10,905 bases of DNA from Prevotella sp. UBA3208 (GTDB lineage: Bacteria; Bacteroidota; Bacteroidia; Bacteroidales; Bacteroidaceae). Positions 5,811 through 10,905 of this stretch are shown here, piece by piece. The notes below the pieces were generated by a model. That model saw only the letters and a list, made by a program, of their open reading frames with translations, ran no database searches and was not told the origin of the DNA. The translations under genes were made by a program, and so were the position numbers. The stretch is from assembly GCA_002363695.1 (NCBI GenBank), contig DEWO01000013.1, forward strand, positions 1 to 10,905. Reading direction: 5' to 3'. The stretch's first letter is position 1. The number at the start of each line of letters is the position of its first letter.

Positions 5811-8266
5811 TGTGATAATAGATTTTCGAGACTCATTTCGTCCATGATTAATACTTCGCGGGGCTTCGAGCCGTGAGCCTGTCCCACGATGCCTGCCTTC
5901 TCCAATTGGTCCATCAGACGGCCGGCACGGTTATAGCCGATGGCAAACTTTCGCTGAATCAGTGAGGTTGAACCGCTCTGCTCGCGGACTATCAGTCGGG
6001 CTGCATCCTCGAACATCGGATCCAAGTGCTGCATGTCCACGTCGCGACTCTCACCACCCTCGCCATCATCAGTGTCAGGCTCAGGCAGTTCGAAGGCGCT
6101 GAGATAGCCCTGCTGTTGCGAAATGAACTGATTGATTCGCTCCACCTCGGGCGTGTCGACAAAGGCACACTGCACACGTACGGGCTCGCCGCCGTTCAGG
6201 TAGAGCATATCGCCTCGGCCTATCAGCTGCTGTGCACCCGGGCGGTCCAGAATGGTGCGCGAGTCAATCATGGCACCTACGCGGAAGGCGATACGGCTTG
6301 GGAAGTTGGCCTTGATGGTACCCGTAATAATATTGGTGGTAGGACGCTGGGTGGCGATAATCATGTGGATACCTACGGCACGGGCCAACTGGGCAATACG
6401 TGCAATAGGCAACTCAATCTCCTTGCCTGCCGTCATAATCAGGTCACCGAACTCATCAATGACAACGACGATGTAAGGCATATACTTATGTCCGTGCTCA
6501 GGATTCAGCTGACGGTCGATGAACTTCTTGTTATACTCCTTGATATTACGTGCCTGGGCCATCTTCAGCAGGTCGTAGCGGGTGTCCATCTCCTTGCAGA
6601 GCGAGTTCAGCGTACGCACCACCTTGGTCACGTCAGTGATGATGGGATCGGCTTCCTCGTCAGGAATCTTGGCCAGGAAGTGCTTCTCAATGGTGGCATA
6701 AATGCTGAACTCCACCTTCTTCGGGTCTACCAGCACAATTTTTAGCTCTGCAGGATGCTTCTTATAGAGCAGTGAGGTGATGATAGCGTTCAGACCTACA
6801 GACTTACCTTGTCCGGTAGCACCTGCAACGAGCAGGTGGGGAGCCTTGGCCAGGTCGAACATGAATACCTCGTTGGTAATAGTCTTTCCGAGTGCACAGG
6901 GCAGGTCCATCGTCGTCTCCTGGAACTTCTTGGAGTTTAATATCGATTCCATCGAGACAATGGCAGGCTTGGCATTCGGCACCTCAATACCGATGGTACC
7001 CTTTCCGGGTATAGGAGCAATGATACGGATGCCAAGGGCTGACAGACTCAGGGCTATGTCGTCTTCCAGGTTGCGGATCTTGGAGATGCGCACACCGGGA
7101 GCAGGCGTAATCTCATAGAGCGTAATGGTAGGACCGACGGTGGCCTTGATGCTGGAAATCTCGACACCAAAGTTGCGCAGCACGTCCACAATGCGGTTCT
7201 TGTTGGCGTTCTGCTCGTCCATATCAATAAAGGGCTTGCCGTCTGACTCGTACTTCTTCAGCAGGTCGAGGGTCGGGTAGTGGTAGTTCTCCAAATCGCG
7301 CTTGGGGTCATAGGGGGTTGAGAAGTCACCATATTCGCCAACGAGATTCTTGCCTTCGGCTTCTTCTTCTTTCTCGCCAGTGTCTACAGTCATCTCCACG
7401 TCGTCTGAATTGAGAGGTGCTACATCGTGCGACTTGACGGGTTCATCGCTTTCTGTCGGCATGTTGCTGATGGTTGTTTCGCCATCATCCATCTTAAACT
7501 CCACCGTTTCCGTCTGCGGATCGTCAAAGACGGTCGGGTCTTCCAAAGTCTGAATACCCTCACTGGCAGAAGGGCTGTCTTCGCTGTCGCCCTTGCCGAT
7601 ATGTATTTCCATAGGAATCTTCTTCAGGTAGTGCAGCGGGTTGAATATCTTACGCAGTATGATGACCGTCTCCATGCTCAGATACACGAGGAAGGCAATG
7701 GCGGTCAATGCCAGCACAGCCGTAAGGCCCGGTGTGCCAATGAGACCCTCTATCTGCTGGCAGACAGCCAGCCCGTGGTCGCCGCCTGGGCTAAAACAGG
7801 CATTGTCAAAGAAAGGAGCCAAGAACTTGGCCATCGTGACGGAGGCCCATACCATGATGATGGCCAGACACATGAACCACTTGAGCAGGTTGACCTTGTA
7901 GGCTCGCATCATGTTTAAAGACACCAGAACCAGGAATGTGGGGACGAGAAATGACGCCAAACCGAAGCAACGTTTGATAAAGAACCACGAAACGTACGCG
8001 CCCAATGAGCCACAGGCGTTCTGGAACTCACCGTTCTGATTCAACAGTTCTCCCTCACGTGGTGTTTCAATGATGCTCTGGTCTGCCTCGCCTGTGACGA
8101 AGAATGATGCAAACGCCCATATCAGATAGCCGGCTATGAACAACAGGCAGAAGCCTACCACAAAATTGATACGCTCGTTGTAGAATATCTTGTCTAAGCC
8201 TAAGGCCTCTTTCAGCGACGATGCTGTCTTTTCCTGTGAGGCCTTGCTGGATTTCTTCTTTGCCAT
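5798..8266 (-). CDS. ftsK: DNA translocase FtsK (FtsK/SpoIIIE)
   Basis: The 822-residue membrane-bound ATPase pumps chromosomal DNA at the division septum and helps XerC/XerD resolve dimers. Four membrane segments lie in about residues 34-57, 86-118, 127-149 and 178-203. An acidic linker (about 215-315) is short compared with the very long linker of E. coli FtsK. The motor follows: NYHYPTLDLL start, a SIKATVGPTITLYEITPAPGV segment, Walker A GATGQGKS (residues 482-489), Walker B VVVIDEFGDL with D604-E605, then RIAQLARAVGIHMIIATQRP. The C-terminal gamma domain (about 748-810, with LIQRKFAIGYNRAGRLMDQLEKAGIVG) is the winged helix that reads polar guide sequences on DNA. All expected parts are present. 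ATG 8266 is preceded by a purine-rich stretch and a TAnnTTTG promoter. It heads the five-gene run to rlmH. Confidence 0.98.
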   Translation of the reverse strand: MAKKKSSKASQEKTASSLKEALGLDKIFYNERINFVVGFCLLFIAGYLIWAFASFFVTGEADQSIIETPREGELLNQNGEFQNACGSLGAYVSWFFIKRCFGLASFLVPTFLVLVSLNMMRAYKVNLLKWFMCLAIIMVWASVTMAKFLAPFFDNACFSPGGDHGLAVCQQIEGLIGTPGLTAVLALTAIAFLVYLSMETVIILRKIFNPLHYLKKIPMEIHIGKGDSEDSPSASEGIQTLEDPTVFDDPQTETVEFKMDDGETTISNMPTESDEPVKSHDVAPLNSDDVEMTVDTGEKEEEAEGKNLVGEYGDFSTPYDPKRDLENYHYPTLDLLKKYESDGKPFIDMDEQNANKNRIVDVLRNFGVEISSIKATVGPTITLYEITPAPGVRISKIRNLEDDIALSLSALGIRIIAPIPGKGTIGIEVPNAKPAIVSMESILNSKKFQETTMDLPCALGKTITNEVFMFDLAKAPHLLVAGATGQGKSVGLNAIITSLLYKKHPAELKIVLVDPKKVEFSIYATIEKHFLAKIPDEEADPIITDVTKVVRTLNSLCKEMDTRYDLLKMAQARNIKEYNKKFIDRQLNPEHGHKYMPYIVVVIDEFGDLIMTAGKEIELPIARIAQLARAVGIHMIIATQRPTTNIITGTIKANFPSRIAFRVGAMIDSRTILDRPGAQQLIGRGDMLYLNGGEPVRVQCAFVDTPEVERINQFISQQQGYLSAFELPEPDTDDGEGGESRDVDMQHLDPMFEDAARLIVREQSGSTSLIQRKFAIGYNRAGRLMDQLEKAGIVGQAHGSKPREVLIMDEMSLENLLSQWRG

Positions 8267-8295
8267 TTTTTTCTCTTTTCTTAAATTACAATGTG

Positions 8296-8303
8296 CAAAA
8301 TTA
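8296..8303 (-). promoter_or_regulatory. ftsK: Putative -7 box for ftsK and its downstream genes
   Basis: On the minus strand, TAATTTTG at 8303-8296 fits TAnnTTTG. The predicted transcription start near 8290 gives a leader of about 24 bases before ATG 8266, including an AG-rich stretch (8267-8281 region) that may aid ribosome binding. The -33 region is weak: the best candidate is ATTG at 8329-8326 with 22 bases between, one more than usual. Confidence 0.55.
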
Positions 8304-8357
8304 CAAAGAAAAACTTAGATTTCATCAATAATCCGCTGATTTTTTGTTTTTTTGTAT

Positions 8358-8365
8358 TAACTTTG
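8358..8365 (+). promoter_or_regulatory. Putative -7 box for the exonuclease-rlmI-tilS run
   Basis: TAACTTTG at 8358-8365 matches TAnnTTTG and is followed by C, as in the other promoters of this window. The -33 region is poor (GCTG at 8335-8338 is at the right spacing but matches only TG). The box lies only eight bases before ATG 8374, so transcription from it would begin at or within a few bases of the start codon. It sits 54 bases from the ftsK -7 box on the other strand, so the two promoters share upstream DNA. Confidence 0.55.
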
Positions 8366-8373
8366 CAGGCCAA

Positions 8374-9024
8374 ATGAAGAAAACGATTTATAACAAGTTC
8401 GATAAGACTAAGATAAGCTCGTTGCCACGTGTGCTTTTTGACGGGCGCATTGTCGTCGTGTGTACAGAGCGCGAGGCTGAAAAAGCGGTCAGCTATCTGA
8501 TGTCGCAAGTGATATTAGGAGTGGACACCGAGACACGTCCGTCGTTCAAGAAGGGGGCCATGCACTCTGTGGCACTTCTGCAGGTGTCGAGCCATGAGGT
8601 GTGTTTCCTGTTCCGACTGAACCTATTGGGCTTGTCGCCCTCCATCAGACGGCTGTTGGAAGACACGAAGGTGCCCAAGATTGGCCTTTCGCTTCGCGAC
8701 GACCTCAACTCGCTTCGCAAGCTGGGCGACTTCCAGAGTGGCTATTTCATTGACTTGCAGGACCATGTACGCGAAATCGGCGTCGAGGACATGAGTCTTC
8801 AGAAGCTATATGCTAATTTCTTCGGACAGCGCATCTCCAAGCGCGAGCAGCTGACAAACTGGGAAGCAGACATCCTGAACGACAAGCAGAAGGGCTATGC
8901 TGCTACCGATGCCTGGACGTGCATCCTGCTCTATGAAGAGCTGATGCGCCTGGAGAAGACGGGCGACTATGAACTGATTAAAATCACAGAAAATGTACAA
9001 GCAGATACGACTCCGCAAGGGTAA
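8374..9024 (+). CDS. 3'-5' exonuclease domain protein (RNase D-like, DEDDy family)
   Basis: The 216-residue product is one DnaQ/RNase D-type exonuclease domain with no HRDC or polymerase domain. The metal-binding residues are visible: Exo I in ILGVDTETRPSF (D51, E53), Exo II in IGLSLRDDLNSL (D109 or D110), and Exo III in KGYAATDAW with the Y-x3-D pattern (Y175, D179), placing it in the DEDDy subgroup. The substrate is not known; RNA or DNA 3' ends are both possible. I chose ATG 8374 (MKKTIYNKFD), which agrees with the start I expect for Bacteroides homologues. An in-frame TTG at 8344 would add ten residues, but it lies upstream of the likely -7 box. The end overlaps the rlmI-like gene by 32 bases, so both are probably one transcript. 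Its role beside two RNA-modification genes hints at RNA work, by inference only. Confidence 0.92.
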   Translation: MKKTIYNKFDKTKISSLPRVLFDGRIVVVCTEREAEKAVSYLMSQVILGVDTETRPSFKKGAMHSVALLQVSSHEVCFLFRLNLLGLSPSIRRLLEDTKVPKIGLSLRDDLNSLRKLGDFQSGYFIDLQDHVREIGVEDMSLQKLYANFFGQRISKREQLTNWEADILNDKQKGYAATDAWTCILLYEELMRLEKTGDYELIKITENVQADTTPQG

Positions 9025-10171
9025 GGACGAGAGCCTCAGGCGTTTTCATCCGTGGGTGTTCTCTGGTGCCATCCTGTCTATGGACGACGGCATAGAAGAG
9101 GGCGAGATAGTACGAGTGGTCACCATTTCAGGCGATTTCATTGCTGTTGGTCACTATCAGCAAGGCTCTATCGCCGTTCGTGTGTTGTCGTTCAGGGATG
9201 TTGTCGTTGATGACGAGTTCTGGACTTCACGCCTTCAGTCGGCCCTTCAGATGAGGCAGGCCATCGGTGTGGCTGACAATCCGGAGAACAATACCTACCG
9301 ACTGGTTCACGGCGAAGGAGACAATCTCCCGGGACTGATAGTCGACGTCTATGGCGACACTGCCGTCATGCAGGCTCATAGCATTGGTATGCACTTGACG
9401 CGCAAGCAGATAGCAAAATCGCTTGCAGCAGTCATGCAGGGTCGTATCGCTCATATTTATTATAAGAGCGAGACCACGCTGCCCTTTATGGCGGCTGACG
9501 ACATGAACGGATTCCTGTTGGGAGGTAGCAATGATAATATCGCTACCGAAAACGGTCTGAAGTTCCGTGTAGACTGGTTGAAAGGTCAGAAGACGGGCTT
9601 CTTTGTCGACCAGCGCGAGAACCGTTCGCTGCTTGAGCGTTTTGCACGTGGCAGGCGTGTGTTGAATATGTTCTGCTATACGGGTGGATTCTCCTTCTAC
9701 GCCATGCGAGGCGGGGCAGAGTTGGTGCACAGCGTGGACAGCTCTGAGAAGGCGATAGACCTGACACGTCAGAATGTGGAACTGAACTTCCCCGGCGATG
9801 CTCGCCACAAGGCTTTTTGTGAAGATGCCTTTAAGTTTCTGGAACGGGCAGGCGACAACTACAACCTGATTATCCTGGATCCGCCTGCGTTTGCCAAGCA
9901 TCGTGGCGCATTGCACAATGCACTGAAGGGCTACACGCGTCTGAACCAGAAGGCTTTCGAGAAGATTGAGAAAGGCGGCATCCTCTTTACGTTCTCCTGT
10001 TCGCAGGTGGTTACCAAAGACCACTTCCGCAATGCTGTCTTCACGGCAGCAGCTTTGGCCAAGCGCAAGGTGCGCATCCTCCATCAGCTGCATCAGCCTG
10101 CTGACCATCCTATTAACATCTATCACCCGGAGGGCGAATACCTAAAGGGCTTGGTACTCTATGTGGAGTAA
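8993..10171 (+). CDS. rlmI: Class I SAM-dependent rRNA (cytosine-C5) methyltransferase, RlmI family
   Basis: The 392-residue protein has the RlmI layout: an N-terminal PUA RNA-binding domain (about residues 1-75, with LRRFHPWVFSGAI), a central EEHEE-type region (about 80-185), and a C-terminal Rossmann methyltransferase domain. Motifs are LKGQKTGFFVDQREN (197-210), the SAM-binding NMFCYTGGFS (225-234), VDSSEKAI (248-255), LDPPAFAK (295-302) and FSCSQ with C336 as probable catalytic cysteine. E. coli RlmI methylates C5 of cytosine 1962 in 23S rRNA; the same target is likely but not shown, since paralogues in this family differ in target. ATG 8993 lies inside the exonuclease gene (32-base overlap) and starts the PUA domain correctly. 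The stop overlaps tilS by 11 bases, which indicates translational coupling along the run. Confidence 0.93.
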   Translation: MYKQIRLRKGKDESLRRFHPWVFSGAILSMDDGIEEGEIVRVVTISGDFIAVGHYQQGSIAVRVLSFRDVVVDDEFWTSRLQSALQMRQAIGVADNPENNTYRLVHGEGDNLPGLIVDVYGDTAVMQAHSIGMHLTRKQIAKSLAAVMQGRIAHIYYKSETTLPFMAADDMNGFLLGGSNDNIATENGLKFRVDWLKGQKTGFFVDQRENRSLLERFARGRRVLNMFCYTGGFSFYAMRGGAELVHSVDSSEKAIDLTRQNVELNFPGDARHKAFCEDAFKFLERAGDNYNLIILDPPAFAKHRGALHNALKGYTRLNQKAFEKIEKGGILFTFSCSQVVTKDHFRNAVFTAAALAKRKVRILHQLHQPADHPINIYHPEGEYLKGLVLYVE

Positions 10172-10905
10172 GGTTGGCAGGTATATCGATAACTACAAAC
10201 TGCTTGACAGTAACGAGTTATACATTGTTGCTTTAAGCGGAGGTGCAGATAGCGTTGCTTTGTTGTTGCTGTTGCACGAACACGGGTTCCGAGTCCATGC
10301 GGCCCACTGCAACTTCCGCCTGCGAGGGGCGGAGTCGGATAGGGACGAGGCGTTTTGCGAGTCCTTGTGTGAAGAACGGCACATACCCTTCCACAGAGCA
10401 CATTTCGATACCCACGAGTATGCCCAGCTGCACAAGGTCAGTATAGAGATGGCTGCGCGTGAGTTGCGCTATCGCTGGTTCGAGCAGCTCCGTCGGGACA
10501 TTGATGCCGCTGGCGTCTGTGTGGCTCACCACCGCGACGACTCGGTGGAAACGGTGCTTTTGAACCTGATTCGAGGCACTGGTCTTCGGGGGCTGACGGG
10601 CATCCAGCCTCGCAACGGCTACATCCTGCGTCCCTTGCTCTGCCTTTCGCGCGAGGATATCGAACGGTACCTGCACGAGCGAAACCAACCCTATGTAACT
10701 GACAGCACCAATCTGGAGGCTGACGTTCAGCGCAACAGGGTGCGCCTGCAACTCATGCCCCTGCTGAAGACACTCAATCCCTCTGTTTGTGAAAGCATCC
10801 AGCAGACTGCCAGTCATCTGACAGAAGCACAGGCGGTACTCGATGTCGTAAATGAAGAGTTTAAAAGCCGTAACATTCTTGAACTTAGTATGTTGTCCAA
10901 ATACG
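10161..10905 (+). CDS. tilS: tRNA(Ile)-lysidine synthetase TilS, N-terminal part
   Basis: Partial gene: 248 codons from ATG 10161 to the right edge without a stop. Translation begins MWSKVGRYIDNYKLLDSNEL and contains the N-type ATP pyrophosphatase P-loop SGGADS (residues 26-31), AAHCNFRLRGAESD (about 47-60), and AHHRDDSVETVLLNLIRGT (122-140), which carries the conserved HxxDD-ET pattern, then GLRGLTGI, and the RNRVRLQLMPLL segment typical of TilS. The enzyme changes C34 of the tRNA-Ile CAU anticodon to lysidine, so the tRNA reads AUA and accepts isoleucine; it is usually essential. Full-length bacterial enzymes have about 430 residues, so the linker and C-terminal domains lie beyond the window. 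The start overlaps the rlmI-like stop by 11 bases. All visible catalytic motifs are intact. Confidence 0.96.
   Translation, partial: MWSKVGRYIDNYKLLDSNELYIVALSGGADSVALLLLLHEHGFRVHAAHCNFRLRGAESDRDEAFCESLCEERHIPFHRAHFDTHEYAQLHKVSIEMAARELRYRWFEQLRRDIDAAGVCVAHHRDDSVETVLLNLIRGTGLRGLTGIQPRNGYILRPLLCLSREDIERYLHERNQPYVTDSTNLEADVQRNRVRLQLMPLLKTLNPSVCESIQQTASHLTEAQAVLDVVNEEFKSRNILELSMLSKY

Noticed and set aside
6026..6745. Plus-strand open frame of 239 codons opposite the ftsK motor region
   Set aside because: It lies antisense to the conserved Walker A/B region of ftsK; no independent coding evidence.
8344..8373. Ten-codon upstream extension of the exonuclease from a TTG start
   Set aside because: The extension contains the probable -7 promoter box at 8358-8365 and reads FFCINFAGQ, which does not fit the family start; ATG 8374 is better.
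9227..10126. Long antisense open frame (299 codons) opposite the rlmI-like gene
   Set aside because: It mirrors a well-supported methyltransferase gene, has no recognisable domain, and no promoter was found for it.
10233..10817. Minus-strand open frame of 194 codons opposite tilS
   Set aside because: TilS motifs on the plus strand account for this DNA; the antisense product has no recognisable features.

Overview
This window looks like chromosomal housekeeping DNA from a member of the Bacteroidales, most likely Prevotella-like. The evidence is Bacteroidota-type promoters (TAnnTTTG boxes upstream of at least four genes), two families that I know mainly from this group (DUF4491 and DUF5687), a membrane-anchored regulator with the C-terminal HTH layout common in Bacteroides and Prevotella, and close homologues of many standard Bacteroidales proteins. 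I see no transposase, integrase, phage gene, CRISPR array, rRNA or tRNA gene.

Layout, left to right. (1) Positions 1-1387, minus strand: a probable three-gene operon encoding a small membrane-anchored HTH protein, a short NfeD protein and an SPFH/band-7 protein cut by the left edge. NfeD and SPFH proteins are known partners in membranes; the HTH gene at the head of the operon is the less usual part. (2) Positions 1388-1754: a 367-base divergent intergenic region with a promoter for each flanking gene (sharing the same 13-base core), one long inverted repeat and a 21-base palindromic tandem repeat. (3) Positions 1755-2846, plus strand: trpS, tryptophanyl-tRNA synthetase. (4) Positions 2860-8266, minus strand: a tightly packed five-gene run, transcribed ftsK, lolA-like, DUF5687 membrane protein, DUF4491 membrane protein, rlmH. 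It converges on trpS with 13 bases between the stops. (5) Positions 8267-8373: a compact divergent promoter region. (6) Positions 8374-10905, plus strand: a run of overlapping genes for a DEDDy 3'-5' exonuclease, an RlmI-type rRNA cytosine methyltransferase, and tilS (cut by the right edge).

Functional themes. Several genes serve translation: trpS charges tRNA-Trp, tilS modifies tRNA-Ile, and rlmH and the RlmI-like enzyme modify 23S rRNA. The others serve the cell envelope and chromosome segregation: FtsK, a LolA-like lipoprotein carrier, SPFH/NfeD, and two uncharacterised membrane proteins. I found no clear undescribed system. The items most worth checking are the structured intergenic region 1388-1754, the HTH-NfeD-SPFH operon, and the nearly leaderless transcript predicted for the exonuclease gene.
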